From contig NZ_JASNWF010000024.1 in the NCBI RefSeq assembly GCF_030283205.1, positions 62,001-126,000 on the forward strand: a stretch of 64,000 nucleotides of DNA. Reading direction: 5' to 3'. A program made the position numbers and the translations under genes. The DNA comes from Actinomadura opuntiae (GTDB taxonomy: Bacteria > Actinomycetota > Actinomycetes > Streptosporangiales > Streptosporangiaceae). This document shows positions 43,753-51,407 of this stretch, piece by piece (the first letter of the stretch is position 1; each line of letters opens with the position of its first letter). The notes below the pieces were generated by a model. That model was not told where the DNA came from, made no database searches, and saw nothing but the letters and a program-made list of their open reading frames with translations.

Positions 43753-44547
43753 TCAGCGGCCCTGGAAGTCCGGCGGGCGGTTCTCGAGGAACGCGGTGAT
43801 GCCCTCCTTGGCGTCCTCGGTGGCGGCCAGCCCGACCAGCTCGGACAGCAGGTGCTCCACCTGGTCCTCCAGCGGGCGCCCCTCGATCGCGAAGAACGCG
43901 TCGCGGCCCCGGCGCAGCCCGAGCGGGCTCTTGGACGCGATGGTGCGGGCCAGTTCGTCCACCCGCGCGTCCAGCCCGGCGCGCGGGACGACCTCGGTGA
44001 CCAGCCCGATGTCGCGGCCTTCGGCGGCGGTGACGCGCTGCCCGGTGTAGTACAGCCTGAAGGCGTGCTTCGGCGCGACGTTCCGGTTGATGATCGCCAT
44101 GATCATCATCGGCCACAGGCCCACGTTGACCTCGGGGGTGCCGAGCTTGACGTCGTCGGCCGCCACGACCAGGTCGCAGGCGGCGGCGAGGCCGAGGCCG
44201 CCGGCGACCGCGTGCCCGGCGAGCCGCGCGATGATCGGCTTGCCGAGCTTCGGGAACGCGGTGAACAGCCGGAACGGCGCGCTCTCGCGGATCGCGCCGG
44301 CGTCGGCGACGGACCGTCCGTCCGCCTGGGCCTGCTCGAGCCCGCCGAGGTCGGCGCCCGCGCAGAACGCCCGGTCACCGGCGCCGGTCAGCACGATCAC
44401 GCGCACCCCGTCGTCGGCCTTGGCCCGCTCGAAGGCGTCGAGCAGCTCGTCGATCATCCGGTCGCTGAGCGCGTTGCGGGCGTCGGGCCGGTTCAGCGTG
44501 ATCCGCGCGACCCGCTCCGCGGCCTCGTAAAGGATCGTCTCGTACAT
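43753..44547 (-). CDS. enoyl-CoA hydratase/isomerase family protein
   Basis: A 264-residue crotonase-fold enzyme. The oxyanion-hole region is RAFCAGADLGGLEQ, followed by the second loop AGHAVAGGLGLAAACDLVVAADD. The typical catalytic Glu pair is only partly recognisable (GTPEVNVGLWPMM contains one), so hydratase or isomerase activity cannot be separated. It faces the IclR gene with 25 bases between the stops. ATG 44547 is preceded by GGGGAGTGGAG. Probably part of fatty-acid or related acyl-CoA breakdown together with the neighbouring dehydrogenase and thiolase. Confidence 0.9.
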   Translation of the reverse strand: MYETILYEAAERVARITLNRPDARNALSDRMIDELLDAFERAKADDGVRVIVLTGAGDRAFCAGADLGGLEQAQADGRSVADAGAIRESAPFRLFTAFPKLGKPIIARLAGHAVAGGLGLAAACDLVVAADDVKLGTPEVNVGLWPMMIMAIINRNVAPKHAFRLYYTGQRVTAAEGRDIGLVTEVVPRAGLDARVDELARTIASKSPLGLRRGRDAFFAIEGRPLEDQVEHLLSELVGLAATEDAKEGITAFLENRPPDFQGR

Positions 44548-44689
44548 GCTCCACTCCCCGCGGCCCACCGGCACGACCCGACCGTCGTCCCGCCCGCCGC
44601 TAACACTCGCGGCCCACCCCCGAACGGGGATGGGCCACGAGGACCACCTTGCCAAGATGCCCAGCCGTCACGCGAGCGTGTTATCTGAC

Positions 44690-44794
44690 CGGTGGGGGCG
44701 AAGCCGGAGGCGAGCCCCCACCGGGAAGCTCGCGAAGCGAGGTCGCGCTCGCCCAAGACCGGTCAGAGGGCGAGCCGCTAGGCGAGCCCTCTGG
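44690..44794. terminator. two tandem hairpins after thiolase gene
   Basis: CCGGTGGGGGC (44690-44700) pairs with GCCCCCACCGG (44715-44725), and CAGAGGGC (44765-44772) pairs with GCCCTCTG (44787-44794). Their loops share GCGAAGCCGG/GCGAGCC-type sequence, so they look like related copies of an intergenic repeat. They follow the minus-strand thiolase gene and fill the 262-base gap to the hydratase gene. Confidence 0.65.
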
Positions 44795-44809
44795 GCCGGG
44801 ATTGAAAAA

Positions 44810-45943
44810 CTACAGACGCTCGATGATGGTGGCGTTGGCCTGGCCGCCGCCCTCGCACATCGTCTGGAGGCCGTAGCGGCCGCCGGTGCGCTCCAGCTCG
44901 TGCAGCAGCTTGGTCATCAGGATGCCGCCGGTCGCGCCCAGGGGGTGGCCGGTGGCGATGGCGCCGCCGTTGGGGTTGGTCTTCTCCAGCGAGGCGCCGG
45001 TGTCGTGCGCCCACGCCATCGGGACCGGGGCGAACGCCTCGTTGACCTCGAAGACGTCGATGTCGTCGATCTTGAGGCCGGCCCTGGACAGCGCCTTCTC
45101 GGTCGCCGGGATCGGGCCGGTCAGCATGTAGACGGGGTCCGAGCCGGTGATGGCGAGGGTGTGGATGCGGGCGCGGGGGGTGAGGTTGTACCGCTTGACG
45201 GCCTCCTCGGAGGCCAGCAGCAGCGCCGACGCGCCGATGGAGATCTGCGAGGACACCGCGGCGGTGATGACGCCGCCCTCGCGCAGGGTCTTCAGGCCCG
45301 CCATCTTCTCCAGGGTGGTGTCGGGGCGGGCGCCCTCGTCCTTGGCCAGCCCGGCCAGCGGGGCGATCTCGCGGTCGAAGTAGCCGGCCTCGATGGCCTT
45401 GGCGGCGCGCTTGTGGCTCTCGAGCGCGAACTTCTCCAGGTCCTCGCGGGTGAAGCCCCACTTCTCGGCCATCAGCTCGGCGCCGCGGAACTGGGAGATC
45501 TCCTGCTGGCCGTAGCGCTCGCCCCAGCCCTCGCCGTAGGGGAAGTCGAGGCCCTGGACGATGGTGGCGCCCATCGGCACCTTGGCCATGTGCTCGACGC
45601 CGGAGGCGACGACCAGGTCCTGCGTGCCGGACAGCACGCCCTGCGCGGCGAAGTGGATCGCCTGCTGGGAGGAGCCGCACTGGCGGTCGATGGTGACGCC
45701 GGGCACGCTCTCGGGCAGCCCGGCCGACAGCCAGGCGGTGCGCGCGATGTCCAGCGCCTGGGGGCCGGCCTGCATGACGCAGCCCATGATCACGTCCTCG
45801 ACCGCGGAGGGGTCGACGCCCGTGCGGTTGACGAGTTCCTTGAGCACGTGCGCCCCGAGGTCGGCGGGGTGCACGTCCTTGAGGGCGCCCTTCTTGGTAC
45901 CGACGGGGGTACGGACCGCGCCGACGATGTACGCCTCGGCCAC
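44810..45943 (-). CDS. acetyl-CoA acetyltransferase (thiolase)
   Basis: A 377-residue thiolase. The nucleophile Cys is in TIDRQCGSSQQAIHF (near residue 89), the second active-site Cys in MCEGGGQANATIIE, and the His residues in NEAFAPVPMAW and GGAIATGHPLGATGG. It cleaves or condenses acyl-CoA units; the closest group is FadA-type degradative thiolases. No fused or adjacent FadB partner is present. A 21-bp inverted repeat (46001-46021) lies in its promoter region, 58 bases before the start, and suggests repression by a dimeric regulator. Confidence 0.94.
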   Translation of the reverse strand: MAEAYIVGAVRTPVGTKKGALKDVHPADLGAHVLKELVNRTGVDPSAVEDVIMGCVMQAGPQALDIARTAWLSAGLPESVPGVTIDRQCGSSQQAIHFAAQGVLSGTQDLVVASGVEHMAKVPMGATIVQGLDFPYGEGWGERYGQQEISQFRGAELMAEKWGFTREDLEKFALESHKRAAKAIEAGYFDREIAPLAGLAKDEGARPDTTLEKMAGLKTLREGGVITAAVSSQISIGASALLLASEEAVKRYNLTPRARIHTLAITGSDPVYMLTGPIPATEKALSRAGLKIDDIDVFEVNEAFAPVPMAWAHDTGASLEKTNPNGGAIATGHPLGATGGILMTKLLHELERTGGRYGLQTMCEGGGQANATIIERL

Positions 45944-46000
45944 TACGCCTCCAAATTCTGGGGTTCCGTCCCGAAACCGAGTGAGATTCGGTCAGTCAGT

Positions 46001-46021
46001 ATGAGATTACATCTCTCATAG
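46001..46021. promoter_or_regulatory. inverted repeat TATGAGA-N7-TCTCATA in thiolase promoter
   Basis: Perfect 7-bp arms at 46001-46007 and 46015-46021, plus an inner GAGAT-TAC-ATCTC symmetry, in an A+T-rich patch upstream of the thiolase gene and beyond the 3' end of the DHA2 exporter. Likely operator; on the minus strand TAATCT within it could be the -10 element. Confidence 0.55.
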
Positions 46022-46093
46022 CGCAACGCCATGTGAGCTGAGTCTCGGCCCCGGCCGCCCGCGCGGGCCCGGCACGGGCGCAGCGCGGGCGCG

Positions 46094-48133
46094 TCAGGAG
46101 GCGGGCGTGGCGCCCCGGCCGGGCTTGAGCACCTCGCCGTCGGCGTCGTCGCCGAGGGAGACGCGGGCGAGGCGGGTCAGGACGTCCGACAGCTCGGGGT
46201 GGTCCTCGGGCGACCATCCCTCGACGTGCTTCGCCAGGCCCTCGCGGCGGGCGGCGAACAGCCGCTCGGCGGTGGCCTCGCCGGACGGGGTGACCGTCAG
46301 GACGCCGTCGGACCGCTGGACGTACCCGGCCTCCACGAGGCGGTCGACGTAGGGGCGGCCGTGCTCGACGGGCACGCCGGCGCGGTCGGCCAGGTCGGCG
46401 CCGGAGACCGTCCCGTCCTTGGCGATCCGGCACAGCGCCCAGATGCTGCCCGCGGGCATGTCGACGCCGCAGAGGCGGGCGAGCCGGTTGTAGGCCTCCG
46501 CGGCCTTCGCGTCCCGCCGCATGAGCTCGCTGAGCGCGCGCTCGATCTCGTACCGGGACGACCGGACGGTCGGCGCCGCGCCGAAGCCCTCGCCGTAGTC
46601 GCGCGTCTGGGACGTGGCGCGCAGCGGGACCTCCCGCAGGAACCACGTGAGGACGAACGCGACCGCCGCGAACGGGACGGCCCACAGGAACACCGTGTCG
46701 ATCGACTGCGCGTAGGCGTGCAGGACGCTCTGCTTGACCGAGCCCGGGAACCTGTCCAGCAGCTTGGGGTTGCCCTGGACGGCGGACGGGTCGAAGCCGG
46801 GCGGCAGCATCCGGCCCTTCGCGAGGTCCGAGACGTGGGACGCGAGCTCGTTGCTGAAGATCGAGCCGAACACCGCGACGCCGAACGAGCCGCCGATCTG
46901 CCGGAAGAAGGTCACGCCCGACGTGGCGGAGCCGAGGTCGGAGTAGGAGACGGCGTTCTGCACCGCGATGACGAGCACCTGCATCACCAGGCCGAGGCCG
47001 AAGCCGAGCAGCGCGAACCGCAGGCTCATCGACAGCGTGGAGGAGTGCTCGTCCAGCCGCGACAGCAGGTACAGCGCGATCGCGATGAGCGGCGTGCCGA
47101 CCACCGGGTACAGCTTGTAGCGGCCGGTCCGGCTGATCAGCTGGCCGGACCCGATCGAGGCGACCAGCATCCCGATCATCATCGGCAGCAGGTGGACGCC
47201 CGACAGCGTCGGCGAGACGCCGTGCACCACCTGGAGGAAGATCGGCAGGAAGGTCAGCGCGCCGAACATCGCGAACCCGACCACGAAGCTGATCGCCGAG
47301 GACAGCGCGAACACCGAGTGGCGCAGCAGGTGCGGCGGCATGATCGGCTCGGCGGCGCGCCGCTCGACCAGCAGCCAGACCGCGATCAGCACCACCGAGA
47401 CCGCGGCGAGCACGATGATCGGCGCGGACAGCCAGTCGTAGCGGGTGCCGCCCCAGGTCGTCATCAGCACCAGGCCGACCGACCAGCCGACGATCAGCAG
47501 CGTGCCGAGGTAGTCGATGCGGTGCCGCTCGCGCTCCCCCGAGGCGTGCAGCACGGCGGCGATGACCAGCAGCGCCACGATGCCGATCGGGACGTTGATG
47601 TAGAACACCCAGCGCCAGGACAGGTTGTCGACGAACCAGCCGCCGAGCAGCGGCCCGCACACGCTCGCCACGCCGAAGACGGCGCCGAACAGGCCCTGGA
47701 ACCGGCCGCGGTCGCGGGGCGGGACGACGTCGCCGACGATCGCGACGACGAGCACCATCAGCCCGCCGCCGCCGAGGCCCTGCAGCGCGCGGAAGAAGAT
47801 CAGCCCGGTCATGTCCTGCGCGATGCCGCACAGCGCCGACCCGATCAGGAAGATGACGATCGAACCCTGGAACAGCCGCTTGCGGCCGTACTGGTCGCCG
47901 AGCTTGCCCCACAGCGGCGTCGAGGCGGTGGAGGCGAGCAGGTAGGCGGTGACGACCCAGGACAGGTGGTTCAGGCCGCCGAGGTCGCTGACGATGGTCG
48001 GCAGGGCGGTGGAGACGATCGTCTGGTCCAGCGCCGCGAGCAGCATGGCCAGCATCAGCGCGCCGAGGATGACGTACAGGTCCCGGCCCTTGGGCATGGT
48101 CTCCTCGCCGCGCGCCACCGTGTCAGCGGTCAT
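46094..48133 (-). CDS. DHA2-family MFS exporter with C-terminal winged-helix domain
   Basis: A 679-residue protein. Residues 10-515 form a 14-helix drug:H+ antiporter-2: LAALDQTIVSTALPTIVSDL in helix 1, LWGKLGDQYGRKRLF after helix 2, and motif C FGVASVCGPLLGG in helix 5. Residues about 525-679 are soluble and look like a MarR-type winged helix: RYEIERALSELMRRD, then SGADLADRAGVPVEHGRPYVDRLVEAGYVQRSDGVLTVTPSG in pieces. A transporter with a DNA-binding-like tail could sense substrate and affect transcription from the membrane, or the fold may serve protein contacts. The frame is continuous with no sign of a recent fusion. ATG 48133 start. Confidence 0.9.
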   Translation of the reverse strand: MTADTVARGEETMPKGRDLYVILGALMLAMLLAALDQTIVSTALPTIVSDLGGLNHLSWVVTAYLLASTASTPLWGKLGDQYGRKRLFQGSIVIFLIGSALCGIAQDMTGLIFFRALQGLGGGGLMVLVVAIVGDVVPPRDRGRFQGLFGAVFGVASVCGPLLGGWFVDNLSWRWVFYINVPIGIVALLVIAAVLHASGERERHRIDYLGTLLIVGWSVGLVLMTTWGGTRYDWLSAPIIVLAAVSVVLIAVWLLVERRAAEPIMPPHLLRHSVFALSSAISFVVGFAMFGALTFLPIFLQVVHGVSPTLSGVHLLPMMIGMLVASIGSGQLISRTGRYKLYPVVGTPLIAIALYLLSRLDEHSSTLSMSLRFALLGFGLGLVMQVLVIAVQNAVSYSDLGSATSGVTFFRQIGGSFGVAVFGSIFSNELASHVSDLAKGRMLPPGFDPSAVQGNPKLLDRFPGSVKQSVLHAYAQSIDTVFLWAVPFAAVAFVLTWFLREVPLRATSQTRDYGEGFGAAPTVRSSRYEIERALSELMRRDAKAAEAYNRLARLCGVDMPAGSIWALCRIAKDGTVSGADLADRAGVPVEHGRPYVDRLVEAGYVQRSDGVLTVTPSGEATAERLFAARREGLAKHVEGWSPEDHPELSDVLTRLARVSLGDDADGEVLKPGRGATPAS

Positions 48134-48230
48134 TCCGCCGCCCCCCTCACCTGCCGTGACGAGGGAGGCCTACCCACGGAGATCACCCCAAATCGGGGCC
48201 CCGCGGCCGGACGTCCCGGGGCGCGACGGG

Positions 48231-48260
48231 ACGGGCCCCGGCGCGGATGCCGGGGCCCGT
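48231..48260. terminator. hairpin terminator
   Basis: ACGGGCCCCGGC (48231-48242) pairs perfectly with GCCGGGGCCCGT (48249-48260) around GCGGAT, 14 bases beyond the stop of the small minus-strand gene at 48275. Confidence 0.75.
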
Positions 48261-48274
48261 GACGAGGACGCGGG

Positions 48275-48673
48275 TCAGTGCAGGATGTCGCGGACCACCT
48301 TGGCGGCGCCGAGGGCGGCCGAGCCCCCGGCGATCGCGGTGGCGCCGGCGGTCACCCACAGCGGGAGGCCGCGGCGGGTCCGCAGCCCGCCGACGGTGTC
48401 GAGGGAGTCGACGAGCAGCCCGGCGCGGGCCCACAGCCGCCGCCCGGACTCGTCGCTCAGCAGGTAGCCGGCGCCGAGGGCGATCTCGCGGGCGGCGAAC
48501 ATCCGGGCGATGTAGTCGCGTCCGGGGTCGGTGCCGCCGACCGACGTCATCAGCTTCACGGTCAGCTTGGGGGCGGCGAACGCCGCGAGGCCGAGGGCCA
48601 CGCGCGCCCGCGCCACGTTGGTCATGAGGCCGTCCAGGCGGTCCCGGCCGTCTACTTCCTTCGCATCTGCCAC
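48275..48673 (-). CDS. small membrane-associated protein of unknown function
   Basis: A 132-residue protein with moderately hydrophobic helices: ARVALGLAAFAAPKLTVKLM, then YIARMFAAREIALGAGYLLS with a conserved-looking AARE, and a C-terminal PLWVTAGATAIAGGSAALGAA. The layout is similar to DUF4267-type small membrane proteins, but I cannot confirm the family by eye. The GTG at 48673 has no ribosome site; GATAAC lies 9 nt upstream, so the mRNA may be leaderless. It ends in a hairpin terminator. Confidence 0.65.
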   Translation of the reverse strand: MADAKEVDGRDRLDGLMTNVARARVALGLAAFAAPKLTVKLMTSVGGTDPGRDYIARMFAAREIALGAGYLLSDESGRRLWARAGLLVDSLDTVGGLRTRRGLPLWVTAGATAIAGGSAALGAAKVVRDILH

Positions 48674-48712
48674 ATTCGCGAGGTTATCGGGGACCGCTCC
48701 GGGACCCGACGC

Positions 48713-48731
48713 CGAGGTAACCCTTGCCTTA
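48713..48731. promoter_or_regulatory. possible IdeR/DtxR iron box
   Basis: On the minus strand the 19 bases read TAAGGCAAGGGTTACCTCG, matching about 12 of 19 positions of the DtxR/IdeR consensus. It lies between the divergent small genes at 48673 and 48780. An ideR gene is present 8 kb to the right. The match is weak and could be chance. Confidence 0.3.
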
Positions 48732-48779
48732 CGCGTCTATCGTTCTAGATGGCGGCACTCCCCCGGATTGAAGGTGATC

Positions 48780-48944
48780 ATGAACGAGGGCCTCCTCGGC
48801 CTCGCGGTCGTGGCGCTGCTCGCCGCGTTCTGCGTGCGCTGGGTCGCGGTGAAGCTGCGCATGCCGATGCCCACCCGCAGCGCGGTGATCATCGTGTTCG
48901 TGCTGGTCGTGGGCGCGCTGTACGGCGAGCACCTCCGCGGCTGA
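48780..48944 (+). CDS. very small two-helix membrane protein
   Basis: A 54-residue protein: NEGLLGLAVVALLAAFCV, a basic loop RWVAVKLRMPMPTR, and a second helix VIIVFVLVVGALYGEHL. It is almost entirely membrane-embedded with both termini probably on the same side. GAAGGTG precedes the ATG. Such short actinobacterial membrane proteins are common and uncharacterised. It is divergent from the 48275-48673 gene. Confidence 0.65.
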   Translation: MNEGLLGLAVVALLAAFCVRWVAVKLRMPMPTRSAVIIVFVLVVGALYGEHLRG

Positions 48945-49076
48945 CGCGCCCGCAGGGCCGATTGCCCGGCGCCGGCTCCGAACTTCCCGCCCGGCCCGGG
49001 AGTCATAACTGGCGAAACCGGCTCCACGCCCGTTCCCCGTACCCCGCGGAGCCGGTCCGAGCCGAGGGAGACACCC

Positions 49077-49886
49077 GTGCCGCAACCGGCGACCGCGGTC
49101 CAGGAGACCGCCGGCGGCATCGCCCCGCACCTGCGGCGCCTGCTGGAGTTCGTCGAACCCGACCGCGACGACGTCTGCCTGGACGTCGCGCGCGGGCACG
49201 GGCCGATGCCCGCCGCGCTCGGCCCCCGCGTCCGGCACCTGACCGCCGTGGACGCGGCGCCCGCGCCCGCCGAACCGAGCCGGGGCGGCCGCATGTCCAC
49301 GGTCGAGTTCGGGACGGGCCCCGTGCGCATCAACGGCGACGGTGACCGGCCGCCCGCCCTGGCGACGCGCGAAGACCCCCGCCCCCGGCCCGCCGACCCC
49401 GCCGTCAAGGCCGACGCCACCGCCCTGCCCTACCGCAGCGACACGTTCTCCCTGGTCACGGCCCGGTTCTCGCTGTACACGCTGGGCGAGCCCGACCAGG
49501 TGCTGCGCGAACTGCTGCGGGTGTGCCGCCCCGGCGGCCGGCTGATCATCGCCGACCTGGTCCGCGGCAACCTGGCCGGCCCCGAACGGGACCGCATCGA
49601 ACGGCTCCGCGACCCGGACCACCCCGGCACCCCGTCCATCGCCCGCCTCACCGAGATGATCACCTCGGCGGGCGGCAGCATCCGCCGCCTCGACGTGTTC
49701 GCCGTCGAGCGCCCGGTCGAGCCGTGGCTGGCCGGCGCGCGCGACGAGGCGTCCGCCGACATCATCCGCGAAGCCCTCACCGCCGAGGTCGACGGCGGCC
49801 CCCGCACCGGCGCCAAACCCCGCGTCATCGGCGGCGAACTCTGGTTCACCCAATCCTGGGCCCACGTCGCCGCTGTTCCTATTTGA
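49077..49886 (+). CDS. class I SAM-dependent methyltransferase with a linker insertion
   Basis: A 269-residue UbiE/MenG-like methyltransferase. Motif I is degenerate (VCLDVARGHGPMPAAL), followed by HLTAVDAA. An insertion of about 50 polar, Pro/Gly/Arg-rich residues (from PAPAEPSRGG to PRPRPADPA) then precedes the usual next block VKADATALPYRSDTFSLVTARFSLY, split here by description. LLRVCRPGGRLIIADLVRGN and the C-terminal ITSAGGSIRRLDVF are conserved. The GxGxG loop has RGHG, so SAM binding is plausible but not certain. Substrate unknown. GAGGGAGA precedes the GTG start. Confidence 0.8.
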   Translation: MPQPATAVQETAGGIAPHLRRLLEFVEPDRDDVCLDVARGHGPMPAALGPRVRHLTAVDAAPAPAEPSRGGRMSTVEFGTGPVRINGDGDRPPALATREDPRPRPADPAVKADATALPYRSDTFSLVTARFSLYTLGEPDQVLRELLRVCRPGGRLIIADLVRGNLAGPERDRIERLRDPDHPGTPSIARLTEMITSAGGSIRRLDVFAVERPVEPWLAGARDEASADIIREALTAEVDGGPRTGAKPRVIGGELWFTQSWAHVAAVPI

Positions 49887-49889
49887 TTT

Positions 49890-50032
49890 GATCGCCCTTG
49901 GCGTCAGGCGCTGGGGCGCCTTCCTTCGGCGGGCGATCGTGCGATCGCTGCATCGCTCCGACTCGGCCCTGGGGGCCTCGCTGCGCGATCAAGTTCTCGC
50001 AAGCTCGAACTTGGCTTCGCTCGCGATCGCGA
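49890..50032. repeat. intergenic region dense in short palindromes
   Basis: Palindromes include GATCGCCC/GGGCGATC (49890-49897 and 49931-49938), CGATCG-TG-CGATCG (49934-49947), CAAGTTC/GAACTTG (49990-49996 and 50007-50013) and TCGCGATCGCGA (50021-50032). They fill the 196-base gap between convergent genes. No gene is seen. Likely a dispersed intergenic repeat that also terminates transcription. Confidence 0.55.
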
Positions 50033-50082
50033 CGGTTCGGGTCGTTGCGTGGTCGGGGAGGTGGTTCAGGTCGTTGCGGGGG

Positions 50083-51315
50083 TCAGGGTGCGTCGTTGGC
50101 GGTGCTGGGGGCTGGTTGTCGGGCGGTGGTTTTGTTAAGTGTGTCGGTGCGGCGGCCTCGTGTGGTGGTGGCGGCGGTTAGGGCTACGGCGCTCAGTGTT
50201 CCGCCTAGCCACATGGCGGCCTCCTCGCCTGCGGTGTCGGCTACGCGGCCGCCTGCCAGTGCGCCCAGCGAGATGGCGATGTTGAACGCGGCGACGAACA
50301 GTGCCGACGCCGGTTCAGCGGCGCGCGGTGGTGCGGCCTGCAGCAGCCAGGTCTGCAGGGTGACCGACACGCCGCCGTAGGCGGCGCCCCACAGCACCAG
50401 CAGCACGACCGCCGGGAGCGGGGCCCGGCCGACCACCGGGAACAGCAGCACGACCGGTGCGAGCAGCATCGCGATCGCCATGAGGGTGCGGCGCGGGCCG
50501 CGCGCGGCGGCCGTCCCCGCAGCGAAGTTCCCGGCGACGCCCGCGACGCCGTACAGCAGCAGCAAGGTACTGATCAGGTCCGGGTCCACGCCGGACACCT
50601 GCTCCAGAACCGGACGCACGTAGGTGTATGCCGCGAAATGCCCGGTGACCAGGAGGAACGTCACCAGCAGGCCGACCCGGGCGCGCGGTGCGCGCAGGAC
50701 GCGCGGCACGCCCCGGAGGCCCGTCGGGCCGGTTCCGGGGAGCGGTGGCAGCAGGACGGCGAGCGCCGCGCAGGCGATCAGGGAGAGCGCGCCGGCCACC
50801 GCGAACGCGGCCCGCCAGCCCGCGAGATCGCCGATCAGCGTGCCGACCGGGACGCCCGCCACCGACGCCACCGAGATCCCGCCGAAGACCACCGAGGTGG
50901 CGGCGCCGGCGGAGCGTTCCGGGACCAGCCGTACCGCCAGCCCGCCGGCGATCGCCCACACCCCGCCGATCGCCACGCCGACCAGGATCCGTGTGGCGAG
51001 CAGCGCCGGCAGGCTGGGCGCTACGGCCGAGCCGAGGTCGGCCGCGGCGAGCAGGGCCGCCAGCGCGGCCAGCACCGCGCGGCGGTCCAGCCGGGCCGTG
51101 GCGGCCGACAGCGCGGGCGCGCAGACCGCGGCGACCAGGCCGGGCACGGTCATCGCCAGCCCGGCCGTCCCCGCGGAGACGTCGAGGTCCGGACCGATCG
51201 AGGTCAGCAGGCCCACCGGCAGCATCTCGCTGGTGACGACGAGGAACGTGGCCGCGGCGACCGCGAGCACCGCCAGCCATCCGCCCCGCGGCGGGGAGTC
51301 GGGAGAAACGGTCAT
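50083..51315 (-). CDS. MFS transporter, DHA1 (arabinose efflux/AraJ-like) family
   Basis: A 410-residue twelve-helix exporter. Characteristic are VTSEMLPVGLLTSIGPDL in helix 1 and SAATARLDRRAVLAAL after helix 2, close to the YdhP/AraJ-type DHA1 proteins. It is divergent from a LysR-type regulator gene, with a T-N11-A palindrome between them, a classic regulator-exporter pair. ATG 51315 was preferred; upstream in-frame codons run into the operator. The 3' end is richer in T and ends in a tail with Thr and Pro. Confidence 0.92.
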   Translation of the reverse strand: MTVSPDSPPRGGWLAVLAVAAATFLVVTSEMLPVGLLTSIGPDLDVSAGTAGLAMTVPGLVAAVCAPALSAATARLDRRAVLAALAALLAAADLGSAVAPSLPALLATRILVGVAIGGVWAIAGGLAVRLVPERSAGAATSVVFGGISVASVAGVPVGTLIGDLAGWRAAFAVAGALSLIACAALAVLLPPLPGTGPTGLRGVPRVLRAPRARVGLLVTFLLVTGHFAAYTYVRPVLEQVSGVDPDLISTLLLLYGVAGVAGNFAAGTAAARGPRRTLMAIAMLLAPVVLLFPVVGRAPLPAVVLLVLWGAAYGGVSVTLQTWLLQAAPPRAAEPASALFVAAFNIAISLGALAGGRVADTAGEEAAMWLGGTLSAVALTAATTTRGRRTDTLNKTTARQPAPSTANDAP

Positions 51316-51372
51316 GCCTCCGACCCTGGGCCGGTCGCGTACCGGGAACAACGGCGAAGATCGCATCCTTGT

Positions 51373-51387
51373 ATGAGCGAGGCTCAT
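51373..51387. promoter_or_regulatory. LysR-type T-N11-A box between divergent genes
   Basis: ATGAGC-GAG-GCTCAT is a perfect inverted repeat whose second and fourteenth bases make the T-N11-A pattern bound by LysR regulators. It is 21 bases before the LysR GTG and 58 before the exporter ATG on the other strand. Confidence 0.7.
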
Positions 51388-51407
51388 CGATCATCGGGAG
51401 GGGCGGC

